NCBI GenBank assembly: GCA_000827205.1
Contig: KN832567.1
Location: 641,189-705,188, forward strand
Length of the DNA stretch: 64,000 bases
Direction of reading: 5' to 3'
Origin: Plicaturopsis crispa FD-325 SS-3
Taxonomy: Eukaryota; Basidiomycota; Agaricomycetes; Amylocorticiales; Amylocorticiaceae
Shown here: piece by piece, positions 51,908 through 63,558 of the stretch
Layout of the letters: each line of letters starts with the position of its first letter
Position numbering within the stretch: the stretch's first letter is position 1
Made by a program: the position numbers and the translations under genes
Notes under the pieces: generated by a model
Database searches by the model: none
What the model was told of the DNA's origin: nothing
What the model saw: only the letters and a program-made list of their open reading frames with translations

Positions 51908-54900
51908 ATGGCCTCGCACATGTTTCTGCAGTACCTTGGGGTGGACGATGGCGACAGTGGTGATCCAGATTTGCCCCCAGGCTCTCCACCGATGAGTACG
52001 ACGCGAACATTGCATACACTTTGGACGAAAACTCACCAATTTATGTGCTTTCTCATTGCAGTGAAGTTTGAAGGACCTTGGTTTACGACCCAAATTATTC
52101 TCTCATTGTCTATCGGGATTGTATCGTTCTTCCTGTTCTCTTACTGCCGCACGCGATGGCCAGTCTTGTTCGCCCCTCGCACCAAGCTGAAAGGTGTGCT
52201 CGTGTGCACTCGCAAAATGGGTTATAATTTGACCATCTGCATCTCACTATAGGGTTCTCGCCGCACGAGGCGCACGCGCACCAAGCGTTTTTTGGGTGGA
52301 TTCTCCCAACCATTAGAACGTCGGAATTCACGGTCTTGCAGATAGTCGGGTTAGACGCGGCAGTGGTCTGTACACAGACAGATTCATTTTGAGGTCTTGA
52401 ACTAACTCGAGCGGACGATAGTTGCTGAATTTCTTCAAGATGTCATTCTATCTATTCTCCGTATGCTCAGTCTTTGCAGTGACTATTCTCATGCCTATAA
52501 ATTGGAGGGTACGGATACATGCATCGCGCCTCATGATGGGGAAGACTCTAACGATCCTCTACTTACTAGACGAATAAGCCCGTCGACGGGGAGACCGACG
52601 ACGAAAGTGATTGGCCCTCCTTCACGAACAACACCCTCCCCGCTCCTGGGAGTGATTGGCTAGACTTAATCAGCGAAGCCAACTCCTACTTGACCGTGCA
52701 CCTTCTGTTCACCTACCTGTTCACGCTACTCGCCCTGCGCTTCATCCACAAGAACTACAGACGATTCATCCGCTCTCGGCAGTTATTCTCGCTCGAGCTC
52801 GTGCATTCGATACCGGCGCGCACCGTCATGGTTACACATCTACCCAACCACTTGCAGGGAGAGAGGCCCCTGGCGGAATATTTCGAGAACATGGGCTTGA
52901 GCGTGGAGAGCGTTAGCGTTTGCCGCGAGGTAGCGACGTTGAAAACGCTCCTCGACCGCAGGACGAAGGCTCTGTTGAAACTCGAAAGTGCGTGGGTGAA
53001 GTATGTCGGCAACCCGAGCTCAGTCGAATCGTATGATCCGTCGACAATGGGGGACTTGGAACCGTCGACGTTGGAGGGGCAGCACGAGCGGTTGGTGGTC
53101 CCGCACCGCAAGCGACCCACCATTCGCCCAAGCTTGTTCAAAGGGAAGGTGGATGCGCTGGAATACCTCGACACTCAGTTTCAGGAAGCCGATGAACTGG
53201 TCAAGAAATGGCGACGCTCTGGGAAATTCAAGGCGACCCATGTTGCCTTCGTCACATTCGAAAAGATGTCGTGCGCGGTGAGTAAAGGCTACAGCTCTCA
53301 ATGTAACGATTTCGCTAAGCCTCTGCTATATAGCAAATCGCCATACAAGCCGCAACCGCGCCGAACCCATTGGAGTGCACAACATATCCTGCACCAGAGC
53401 CGCGCGACATTGTTTGGGCCAACATGGCACTATCGCCCCAGGCTACGCGTGTCCGTGAACTCATCACTCTCGGATGCCTAGGATTGCTATTCTTCTTCTG
53501 GACATTCCCTATCATCGCCCTCGCCGGTTTGCTCAGCTACACCGAGATCAAGAAGGTCATGCCATGGCTGGGCGAGATCATAGACAGCAACGAGAAGCTG
53601 CGTGCTATCGTTCAGAACTCGCTGCCTTCATTAGCCATGATCTCCCTCAACGCGCTGCTACCGTTCCTACTCGAAGGCATGCGCCCATTATATATCCGCC
53701 TCGATGAGCGTTACTAACATTCCCGTAGCTTTGACGTACATCCAAGGATACCGTGCGCGCAGCTGGATAGAATATTCTATCTTGAAGAAGTACGCGTTAT
53801 ATGTTCCCTCCGCTTGCTCATTGTTGCTAACAGTCCTACCCAGATATTTCCTATTTCTACTGGTCAATGTCGTCTTCATATTTCTATTGGCCAGCACATA
53901 TTGGCAACTGATACGTGAACTGGCCAATTCGCCTGCCAAAATACCCGAGAGACTAGCTGAAGCGCTGCAACGCGGCAAAGCCAGGTTGGCGCTCAATAAC
54001 TTGCTTCTTATGCACGGGCTTATCCAGATTTCTTCCTAGATATTTCTTCCTCTCATACGTGATACTTCAAGGTATACTTGAATCTAAAGCACTCCCACCG
54101 TTACTTATATGTCGTAGGTCTGGGCATCATGCCCTTGCAATTGTTGAACCTCGGGGTAATAATACCACGGATGTTTTCGCGATTGCTCTTTACGCGGTCT
54201 CCTCGTGGTATGTGTTGCGTATTGCATTTCCAAAGACCTTGCATTTAACCCTTATCCAGACTTTGCGGAACTTAATGCGCCTCCCATGATAAACTATGGC
54301 ACCGTCTATCCGCAAGCGATACTCATATTTGTGGTAACAATGCTGTACAGTGTTGTCCAGCCTCTGATTGTCATCTTCGGCGCCATCTACTTCGGCGTGG
54401 CATACGTCGTGTACAAGTACAAGCTTTTATTTGGTGAGCTTATGGCACTTCGCATTTGTCTCGCACCATCTCAATTTCTGCCCAGTATTCTACAAGCCGT
54501 ACGAGTCGCAGGGACAAGCCTGGCCGCTCACATTTATCCGCCTCATCTGGGGCGTCGTCATGTTCTTGGTCTTCATGATAGGCAATTTCATCCTAAAGTC
54601 CTCATTCATCCTGGCCGGACTAGTAGGCCCTCTCCTTGGAGTTACGGTCTTGTGGGCCTGGTACATCCACAAAAACTACAGGCCGCTGAGCAAGTACGTC
54701 AGCTTGAGCTCGGTATCCGAGGTGGAAAGGGGAGAGGAGACGGCAGAAGTGATGCGACTACGCGCGGGCCACCCTGTGACATGGTCTCAGAGGTAAGGTT
54801 TTTGATGGTGTCCAACTAGTGTTTTTCTGATAATTATTTTCATTCAGCAACTTGAATCGACGGCGGTATGCCCAAAATGATGAGACGCTGTATGTCGCGC

Positions 54901-55700
54901 CCGAGGATGAACGCACGGATTATGTAGGGGGTGCTTCTCCGTGGAATCAGAACTCTTGCTGACAGTGTCCTCTAGTCCCAACCGCCTATGGCCAACTGGT
55001 ACAGCGGTGTCCTCAAGTACGTTCCAGTCCGAATCGAAAACATCAGCGTACTGATCCCTCATCTAGTACCGGGAAACGAAGATATGGACACCCAGCCCTC
55101 AACGGAGTGCTCCCCCAACCTTGGCTTCCCTTGAAGAAGGGGCAGACTCTCGTCAACAACAGCGGAACCCGGGCGAAGACAGACTCGGACGCCGTAGTCT
55201 TGACCCTCCGGAAACGGCCCAGCATGGCACGCAAGAGTGTCCGCCAGCTTGCCGCCCCCAGGCGCGCGAGCGTTGGCAACTTGTTATCTGGATCTATTGA
55301 TGGAGACACATCGTCGGCACCCCCGGCAGCTGCGGATTCCACGGCTCTCAACCCATGGGATGACACGAGGCCGCGGCCGCCCCATCGCTCACGCACAACC
55401 CCTGCCGTCCTCAGTCACCGCCTGAGCTTTGACCACGCCACTGGCGTGATCATGCTCCCGGAGGACGGAGACTGGATCGCTGGCGACGAAGGGGACGTGG
55501 ACTCGGACGAGGAGGACTACGGGAGCCCAACCGGAGACACCCCGCCCCCGGAGCCTGCTGTCGCTGCAGGATCGTCTGCCGTGCCTCTCGAGGTGCCAAA
55601 CCCAGCACCTTCGAAACGTCGGTACGGGACATACTACCATCATCCCGAAAGGCGGGAACGTCGTCAAACCATACCTGGAGCGTTCAGCCCTCACGACTGA
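51908..55700 (+). CDS. CSC1/OSCA-like calcium-permeable channel (DUF221)
   Basis: Multi-exon gene from ATG 51908 to the stop at 55698-55700. N-terminal membrane helices (FTTQIILSLSIGIVSFFLFS, FYLFSVCSVFAVTILMPINW, LLFTYLFTLLALRFIHKNYR) are separated by a cytosolic PHM7-type domain (RTVMVTHLPNHLQGERPLAE, RSGKFKATHVAFVTFEKMSC). The RSN1_7TM block follows: DIVWANMALSPQATRVRELI, LLFFFWTFPIIALAGLLSYT, LPSLAMISLNALLPFLLE, YPQAILIFVVTMLYSVVQPL, and others. The last 250 residues are hydrophilic, Pro/Ser-rich and acidic. The family (yeast Csc1, Phm7; plant OSCA) forms osmotically or mechanically gated cation channels at the plasma membrane. Exon ends inside the helices were not all checked. Confidence 0.9.
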
Positions 55701-55981
55701 TGGATTTTTCAGGTCGATATTTGTGTCGGATTATGCTTGCTTCGGAGGTTGGACCTGTACTCAGTAGAAAATAGGATACCCATATATTAATGGACACCGT
55801 CATTTTTATACTTTTGAGCTGCATGCTTTTGAGGCCCGCAAATTTACTTGCCGCGAGCGTTCGCAAGGTTCATTTGAAACTAACGCGTACTTTGACGTGA
55901 CGCGCGTCGCGTCCCTTTACTGCAACGTCCACTTCGTTTGCTCGCGACCTGGCTCCATATTGATTTTCACCACTGAATATC

Positions 55982-57049
55982 ATGGTAAGTACATGCCTTG
56001 TACTATGTACACACAACAAGGCCTGATCCAGTATCATTTAGGATATTGATCCTTTGGGAGATACCGTGCCTCCTCGTCACGCCGTCGAGTCTGACGATGA
56101 AGAGGACGAGTACAATCCACTGTCGACAACTTCAAAATACGAATCCCCGGAGGTCGATGTCAAACTCGTTGGTAATCCCAGCGCCGGAGCGCCTCTCGTC
56201 ATTGCAACAGGCGACGCTGGCAAGGAATGGGCTCCTGGTGCCAAACTCGGCGAACAGATCGGGGCAGTATTCGTGAACAAAGTTCAAGTACGCGCGTTCT
56301 CTCCTCACCGTTGCAGTCTAGGTCACTGATACGACTCAGGTTGGCCTCCTCTTCAGGCCGCCTTGGACAAAGGCTACTGTTCTGGTGTCCGAAGTAACTA
56401 CAAGGCTTCCGGTGTGGGCAATGCACACATATGCAGAGTGTGTCGTCGATTCCATACACCCATCAAGGTGCGCCGTTACGCTATTCTATGCCTTCTGTCG
56501 GGGATGGTAACATCTTTTCAGCGTCTCACTGCTCGATACGTATCCCATACCATCCTATATGTCGTCTGAGCCTTTGGCGTACGACCAGGCGCCGGTGCGA
56601 TATCTCGATATTGGCAATGGCAGCCCTTCCAAGGTATGTCGCTACTTCGTTTTTCCCCCTGGTCCAGATCAGTAAAACGATATACCCAGCTCCCTCATCT
56701 TACGAGACTGGAGCCTCCCAACATGATCTCCTCCACGTCTGCCTCATTCCTGTCCATCCTACTCCTCCGCTCCATCTCCGAGTCTGACAACCACCATGGC
56801 ACGGCGATTTTCTTGCCCTCACCGCACATCCCCCCGCCCCCGCCGCATGACATCGCACCAACGCGCCTGCCTCCCGTGGACGACGATGCTGCTTGGCCTT
56901 CCGATGTTGTTGCGGCATCGCATCGCTCGCTGTTCCAGGCGATCGGTGAAACCGAGCCCGTCGTTTGGGAACGCGATCAGGGTAGAAAAAGTGACCACAG
57001 CGCCTCGAAGAAGAGGGGTGACATTGGAGACGGCGGGATGTACATATAG
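55982..57049 (+). CDS. Small conserved protein of unknown function, possibly a proteasome assembly chaperone
   Basis: The first coding exon is only the ATG (55982-55984), followed by a GTAAGT donor; exon 2 runs 56042-56287 and begins DIDPLGDTVPPRHAVESDDE. No other ATG is available in this frame. Later exons start at 56340 (VGLLFRPPWTKATVLVSEVT, LPVWAMHTYAECVVDSIHP), then LLDTYPIPSYMSS, then LPHLTRLEPPNMISSTSASF, and end RGDIGDGGMYI at 57047-57049. The alpha/beta pattern with a central WAM-H-YAE helix and LLDTYP strand is reminiscent of PAC1-type proteasome chaperones, but I cannot confirm that. Tandem with cdc4-like downstream. Confidence 0.7.
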
Positions 57050-57274
57050 GCGGGCAGCATGCAGAATTTAACCACAACAGCAATTTGTACTACAACGAAG
57101 CAGCATGATGTATATCAGTCTATGTCTGCGTCTTTCAGTGTTTAGAATCCCGGCTTTTGCTGCACAGCGAAATGGACGCGTCTGTGTCACGCTCGCCACT
57201 TCTCGCAAGACGCCCTATTTTGTACCCTAACCTCACAAACGTCTCGACGATCGCAGTAAACGACTTGCACAACC

Positions 57275-57995
57275 ATGGTACGTATCATTCAGTCCCATAT
57301 CGCCTCTATGATTCCTTACAAAAACCATGTCGCATTGACAGAGTGACAACGCTGGTAAGCGCTTCGATCACCTTTTGCGCAACCTGGTCCTGGTTTGACG
57401 CGCCGCAGAGTACAAAGAGGCGTTCGCGCTGTTCGACAAGAAGGGCACCGGCGCTGTCCCCCGCGAAACCCTTGGTGATCTGCTGCGCGCCCTTGGCCAG
57501 AACCCGACGCAGGCAGAGGTCGCCGATCTCATCAACGGTGCTCCACGGGAAGGTGAGCGCTACTCTGCTTGGGCGGGCGGGCGTGCAGCCCTGAGCTCAT
57601 CTGTCGTCCTTTTCAGTGGACTACCGGACGTTCCTAGGGATCCTGAATCGCCCGGATGGCTTTAAACCTGCTGGGACACCAGGTGCGTGTGCATGCTCTA
57701 TCGATGGGCCATCGAGGGCACTTAATTGTCCGTGCAGAGGAGTTCATCCGCGGGTTCCAAGTCTTCGACAAAGAAGGGAACGGATTCATTGGTGCAGGAG
57801 AGCTGCGGTACGTGCTTACACAGCTGGGGGAGAAGATGTCCGACGAGGAGGTCGACGAGCTATTGAAGGGTGTGCAGATTGGAGCGTGAGTGCCAGCGAC
57901 CGTTCCTCGACGCCAGCTTAAACTTACTCACATCTGTGCGCAGGGACGGCAATGTGAACTATGAATCATTCGTGCGCACTATCCTGAGTCAATAA
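57275..57995 (+). CDS. cdc4: Myosin essential light chain, Cdc4 type (141 aa)
   Basis: Six exons: 57275-57277 (the ATG alone), 57342-57354, 57409-57552, 57617-57682, 57738-57885, 57944-57995, summing to 142 codons, exactly the length of S. pombe Cdc4. The protein starts [20 protein letters not shown] and contains EF-hand-like units: [74 protein letters not shown] and [16 protein letters not shown]. Only the third hand ([12 protein letters not shown]) keeps most calcium ligands. It binds the IQ motif of type II myosin and is needed for the contractile ring. The 57277 donor is GTACGT. Confidence 0.94.
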
Positions 57996-58123
57996 TCGCA
58001 TTGTTTCATACCCACTCTCCTGTAATTATGACTAGCCTCGAAGTTGTCTCCCAGCAAATGTAAACGCTGTTAGTGTGCAGTGATGCAAGGCGCAAGGTAC
58101 CCCATACATATAATTATCAGTCT

Positions 58124-60046
58124 CTAATCGCTCTCAGTGCTATACCCATCGGATTCGGTATCCGCTTCGCCACTGTCGCGCCGCCCGGGCTCAATGATTA
58201 GCTCGACGACAAGCTGGGCACCACCATCCAAGCCCTCAACGCTCGCCAGCGTCTTGCCCGCCTCCCACAAGATTTCCCGCCTCGGATATGCAAGCACCAG
58301 CTTGAACCCCCACCAGCCCTCCGCGTGCCCCTCGTGCTGTCGTATTTGCCGCTCGAGCGCCGCCTCGCCGATCGCCGACCCTTGCGGGGGTGCCTCGGGA
58401 TCGTCGTCCGGGGACAAGTGCTCCGGTACGAGCTGCGCGTCGACAAACGCGTACAGCCCCGTGAGCGTGGCAGTCGGGGAGAAATACCGGATGCACCGTG
58501 CGTTCCCGGGAAGCTTGATGGCCAGGCGAAGGTCCTCCTTCGTGCCAACTTCGGGGGGAGCAGGGAGGGCGCGCCGCGACCACCTTCGCCAGTCCATCCG
58601 CACGACCGCGCGCTTCCTCGCCTCCTCCTCCAGCCGCCGCGCGCGCTCTGCCTCTTCGCGCTCCTCCGCCTCTCTTTGCTGCCGCTCCGCCGCGAGCCGG
58701 CGCTCCTCCGCCATCTTTGCCTCAATGCGCTCCTTGTCGCGCCGCGCGGAGTCCTTGAACGCGCGGTCCTGCTCCTCGCGCAGGAGCCGGTCGCGCTCGC
58801 GCTCGCGTGCGGACGCCTGGATGCGGTCGAGGAACGGCTTGACGCGGGGAAGGAGTTGCCGCTCGAGGTGGTCCGTCAGCGTGTGGGCGGAGGTGGGCGC
58901 GGTGTCGGGCACGCAGCGGCCCTGGTGGCGCGAGAGGATCGTCAGCACGGGAGGCGCGGCCGTGCGCGAAGTGGTTGAGGACGGGCTGCGGCGCGGCTGT
59001 AGGGCTAGGAAGGCGACGAAGGGGTATGTCGTGACTTGCAGTTTCTGGGCCGCTGTTTGTGATAGTGGGTCAATGTCAGAAAGCAATGAAGAGACAATGT
59101 CGTACCACTCCAGGCATCCTGGTCGCGAACATCCCCGCCCCAGACCACGATATCATTCTCTTGTAGCGTATTGACGAACCTAGGGTTCGTGAGGGTAGTT
59201 CTGCATCGTCACGTCAGCACAGTTCGCGTCGGAAAAGATGCTGCGCGTGCATACCGTTTGAACTCGGGCACATCGTCATGCTCTTCACTGACGAGTATCA
59301 CGCAAGCTATCCTAGCGTCTCGTTGACAAGTTCGCAGCACGTCCTCGTAGCTGCCTATAGTGAAGTCGGGAAGCGGAGTCTTCCCCTCGTCGAAACCGTT
59401 TGCCCCGGACCGCGAGGTCAGCGTAGAGGGCCCAGCATCCGCGCCCGACGCCGCAACGGCGCGTGAGGCAGCAGCGCGTGCGCGAGACACGCAGACACCG
59501 CCTGTTTCCTCCTCCAAGGCGCGCACCCACCGGTCTGCTGCGCTGTGCGGGTCTGACGGTCCTGAGCGCAGCGGGCGGTAGAAGTTGAGGCTCGAAAATC
59601 GCAGCTGTGGAATCGGGATGCGGAGGACACCAAAGAAGAACCGGAATATGCTGGATAGCAGGTGCAGTGGGTACGCGAAAAGGGACCAGATAGACCTGGG
59701 ATTCGAGGGGAAGAGCCGGCGCGAGGGGCGCGGCTTGAGGAGAAGTAAGGCGACAAGTCGTGCGGTGACACTGTAGGACTCACACCACGGCCAACGTGCT
59801 CGCCCTGTCCAGAGTCATCTATCTCCATTGCCTCTCTTCTGGGCGCCGGTGTAGGCTCAAAAATGATGTCTGCAGCGCGCTTTGGAATTGTTAGCGACTT
59901 GAGTATCAGGTGGCGCATGTGGTTCGCACCTGGACATCCCAACCGACGCTGGACAAGACGCCAATTGCAGCCTGGTCGTCTCCGCCGTCGGTAAGCACCT
60001 GGAGCTGTGCTAGTGCGCGCTGTTGCTCTGCGCTGAGATTCTCCAT
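58124..60046 (-). CDS. UBX-domain protein, Ubx2/UBXD8 (FAF2) type
   Basis: Starts MENLSAEQQRALAQLQVLTD at 60046, a UBA-like segment ending GWDVQ. A hydrophobic hairpin (IWSLFAYPLHLLSSIFRFFF, then GVLRIPIPQLRF) follows, then a UAS thioredoxin-like domain (NDIVVWGGDVRDQDAW, LQVTTYPFVAFLALQP), a long charged coiled coil of Arg/Glu repeats (58600-58830) and a C-terminal UBX domain (LRLAIKLPGNARCIRYFSPT, GFKLVLAYPRREIL). This order is that of UBXD8/Ubx2, which recruits Cdc48/p97 to the ER or lipid droplets for protein degradation. The stretch 58124-59086 has very high GC and is open in other frames, which are not genes. Exon ends between 59090 and 59930 were not all resolved. Confidence 0.88.
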
Positions 60047-60569
60047 GCGGCGTACGTGTAGTCCGATATATTGGAAGAGCGCAGTTCCAGTAACAAGAGA
60101 AAGTATTCCTACCCCGGTTTCACCCTATGTAGTATTGGCGAGTCAGACAGGCCCGCAAAACGTTGGAAGTGAACCCAATGCTAGGTGATATTGGACAGGT
60201 CAAAATGTAGGCGAGAAACGAAGTCAAGGAGAGGACAAGTTTCAAGCAGCGCGTCCTTGCACCGTCCACGCGGCGGAGACTGGAGCTCGGCGGCGGCGTG
60301 CAAGGCCTAAACTGGTCGTTTCCCCGGCTCATTGCTAACCAAAAAGGGAATTTTCCCCTGAGTCCTCGGACGCGTTTGCAGTTCTCGCTGTCGCTCTTCA
60401 CTACTACCCGTCGATTTCTCTGCATCCTCACTGGATCTAAAGTCTTTGCTCGGCCGTCCTCGCGTACGAATTTGTCTCTGCAAAATAGTGCCTGGACTCC
60501 CCGATAACGCTCTTTCACGAAACCCAGGCAGTAATACGCGACGCGCGTAGGAGCGACACCCCTACTGCA
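60047..60569. promoter_or_regulatory. Divergent promoter region between the UBX gene and kinase-like gene 2
   Basis: 523 bases, no ORF. No distinct element recognised. Confidence 0.4.
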
Positions 60570-61658
60570 ATGCCCGTGATCACTTCCCACTGGCAGCAAC
60601 TCCGTATCGATATTCCTGCCTTCGAAGAGCGTGGCGTTTTCGAGGCCCGAACCCTTTTCATGAGGAAAGGACATCTGCCCACAAAGTCGCGGTCTAAGCG
60701 ACGTGCCACTGCCCGCGGTCTCGCAAAACAAGGCATCTTCGAGGAGGTCCTGTCGATCGCCACAGTGCAGTCGCTCGTTTCCAATACAGACCACTCAATC
60801 GTATATCGTGCCACACTGGACAACAACACAGTCATTCTCAAATGCTCTGTGCCCAACGAGTTCCGTATACGCGACAACAGCTCTTACGTGGATCTCGAAG
60901 CCGAGGCGCAAGCCTACCAGAATAAACTAGGATCACTCCGTGGTATTGTTGTTCCAGAGTTCTATGGGTTCTACACGCAAGAAGTAAAAGGCGAGAAACC
61001 GATCGGTTGCCTTGTGTTGGAGGACTTTGGCGACTGCGTCGAGACATTCTTTTACGAGCTTTCTTTCGATGACAGGTAGGTTTGCTTATTCGCCGCTCAA
61101 AGCTATCCGCACCCTAACGCTTTTGTGCGCAGGGTCCAGATCGCCCACCTTTTAGCTACATTGCACCGTGCTAATTCCAGGCTAGACAACTTTTCAGAGC
61201 AAAATGTCGTTTGTCGTGGTGGCCGGTATCGACTAATCAATTTCCATGACCTGAAATCGCACACCTGCAAGTGTACGGGACACGTTTACGCAGGTGAACT
61301 TCAGCCAGAGGTGGACGAGCTCGGCTGCCTTGATCTTTTCATGGACCTCGAAGAGTTAGACATATGGTCTAATGGTGGGTCCTCCTGAGGAACCTCATAA
61401 ACACTTGCTCACTGCTTTGTTTCAGACATCGGCCCCCATGTCGTGATTGCCGGTGGCAATCATTCCATCGAAGAATACCCGTCGCAGGAGGATATCGACT
61501 TTTTCTTCCCGGCAGACGAGTACAACGAGGCCGATCTCAGTGCCAACCTCCCTACTATACTGACCTGGCTGCAAGGGTTCAAATCTTTCACTGGCAGCCG
61601 GGAAGAGTATAAGGCCAACATGCCTCATTTAAATATCATTTTCGGGGAAAAATTCTAG
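60570..61658 (+). CDS. Kinase-like protein, paralogue 2, probable pseudokinase (326 aa)
   Basis: Three exons: 60570-61075, 61133-61374, 61426-61658, summing to 327 codons. It is colinear with paralogue 1: SLVSNTDHSIVYRATLDNNT, VILKCS, GEKPIGCLVLEDFGDCVETF, LHRANSRLDNFSEQNVV, YRLINFHDL, YPSQEDIDFFFP. Intron positions are identical. The catalytic Asp of paralogue 1 is replaced by Asn 188 (codon 61188-61190) and the metal-binding Asp by Asn 205 in INFH, although the preceding residue 187 is Asp. With both key acids changed it is probably inactive as a kinase. The ATP Lys is kept, so nucleotide binding or a scaffold role is possible. Confidence 0.8.
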
Positions 61659-62247
61659 GCTAGTCTCGAAGGTATACTAGTGTGCCGTTCCACCGTGCGA
61701 TATACACGATACTAACAATGCCCCTTATCATCACAGTATGCTATATTGTTGCATCCTAACGTAGCGCCTTTTCTGCTTTGCGCGCGATTCCAACTCTTGT
61801 ATTCTGCCTTCACACCATGTCCGCCATCGTCTTTGTACTCCAATACTCACTGTCCTGTTATACAAGTTTCGCTCTTTCAATGATATACCTTGAATTGTTC
61901 TCTCTCGACAATCTCAGTACGTGCATGTTTACTGAGCCGGCATTGAGTCCCCTGACGCCGCCGGATCGCGCTCAAAGCCTCAAATCGAGCTGTACGGACA
62001 CTCCTGCCACGCCGCTGTCCACACCCAGGTCACCGGTCTGCACGCTCACTGAGTCTCTATCTACGCATGTCCTCATTTCACTGACTGTGACCCACAATTC
62101 TTATCATGCACATGGGAGGAAGACGTATGAAAACAGAAAGTCATAAGTATAATCATACATGCATGAATTAACGTGGCATAAATTCGTTGAAGTCCCTGTG
62201 CCCTTCCCCGTCGCAGACACGGGTCTCTCGGGCAGTGAGCATCTTGG
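61659..62247. other. Intergenic; one weak small ORF
   Basis: 589 bases. A plus-strand frame from ATG 61817 (context CACACCATGTCC) to 62146 would encode 109 residues with a hydrophobic start and a Ser/Pro/Thr-rich middle (EPALSPLTPPDRAQSLKSSC). It has no family match that I know and may be chance. Confidence 0.25.
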
Positions 62248-63558
62248 CTAAGCCTTCTTCGTCGCGCGCATGCGCTGACCAACCGAAATTGATGTATCAG
62301 CGCTGTCGTCGTCATCGTCAGCAATCTCGGGCTTCTGGCGCTTCCGAGACCGTTTCGTGGTGGACGGTCCACTGGCAGCTGGAGCTTGAACCGCAGACGT
62401 GTTAGGGGTCGGCAATTTCACCTCCCCAGTGTCGGCGTAATACTGTGCCATCCTGGAGTAAAAATGACTGCATCAGCCTTAATGTTCGTGCAATGGGTCG
62501 GATTCCCTAGTGGACCAACTAACGTACTTGATACATGCCCCGAATGCTTTGTATCCGGACCGAGGTGTAGACTCGTGTACACGGTTGACACATTCCATGT
62601 TGATCGTCTGTGGCACCTGGAAGATAGATTCCGGGAGTACCCCGGAAGCCTGAGCCAGCCATGCAAATACATGTCCAAGCGACAACTCATGCCACTGATA
62701 GGCCGGAGACATAAAAAGTATGTTCTTGCCGTCAACCTGCTGCCAATAGAAGAATATTGTAGCATCATATGACGACAGGACGCTGTAGTGGACGCGGTGT
62801 CTGACCATTTGAGAGAAGACCTAAAATAAAAGATGGTGAGCATGCAAATATGTGATTATGATTGAGAGGCAACTTACCTGGGTCAGTATTCGCGTGGACT
62901 TGTCTACACCCTTCAAGGATGTTGGCCACACAAACGGTATGGCGAAAGGAGTTGAGTCGTCGTAGCCATGAAGGGCATGGATGTCGCTAAATGTGGTGTA
63001 AGGCATGGCGTTCCCTGTCTTGTTCTCCCAGGATAAACAGAAGTCAATGAGATTATGCATGCCCTCGTATTTGGCCGCAGAGTATATACCATCAGGAACA
63101 GGGTATCCCCTTATGCTCTCTGATGATGCTGCCCACGGGAAGGCCTTGCCAGGGTCCTCTCCAACATCAAGCGGCATGCCAAGGGACGCACGAATGGCAG
63201 AGAGTGCTGCGCGCAGAAATACATTGAGGAACCATGCCACCGTATCGGTCTCACTGTTGACAGTAGGCGGCATGAGATGCTGGGTAGCGTGGGGATCGAC
63301 TGTGCCGAGCCACTTGGCGTCGTCGGGACTGGTAGGGTCAACTGCGACGTGATCGGCCCAGGCCAACGCGGTGTCGAGAAGTTGATCAACCAGCTCCGGG
63401 TGGTTGACAATGCCGTGTAGTTTCTGTGTCTGGTCGAAGGCGATCTCGTGTGCGGACACATTACGAGTGGATTTGGTCGTTTTGGGTGATCGCGGAGAAG
63501 GACGATAACGAGGTGTCCGTCTAAGATATTGGGACAGCGTCTCTGGTGTGCCGGGCAT
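62248..63558 (-). CDS. Lineage-specific hypothetical protein with basic C-terminus (392 aa)
   Basis: Three exons: 63558-62878, 62820-62528, 62452-62248, summing to 393 codons. The N-terminus is basic and Ser/Pro-rich (TPRYRPSPRSPKTTKSTRN). The middle has regularly conserved-looking blocks (WLGTVDPHATQHLMPP, ETDTVAWFLNVFLRAALSAI, YEGMHNLIDFCLSWENKTGN, TQVFSQMVRHRVHYSVLSSY, SPAYQWHELSLGHVFAWLAQ). The end is a nuclear-localisation-like TTKRSRKRQKPEIADDDDDS. I do not recognise the family; its style (a query-like beta fold with ATIFFYW and ILFMSP) recalls proteins that stand beside fungal-type FunK1 kinases, but no kinase motif is present. Confidence 0.65.

Noticed and set aside
58137-59174. A 345-codon plus-strand frame opposite the UBX gene
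   Set aside because: Arises from very high GC in the Arg/Glu coiled-coil region; the minus strand has UAS and UBX domains.
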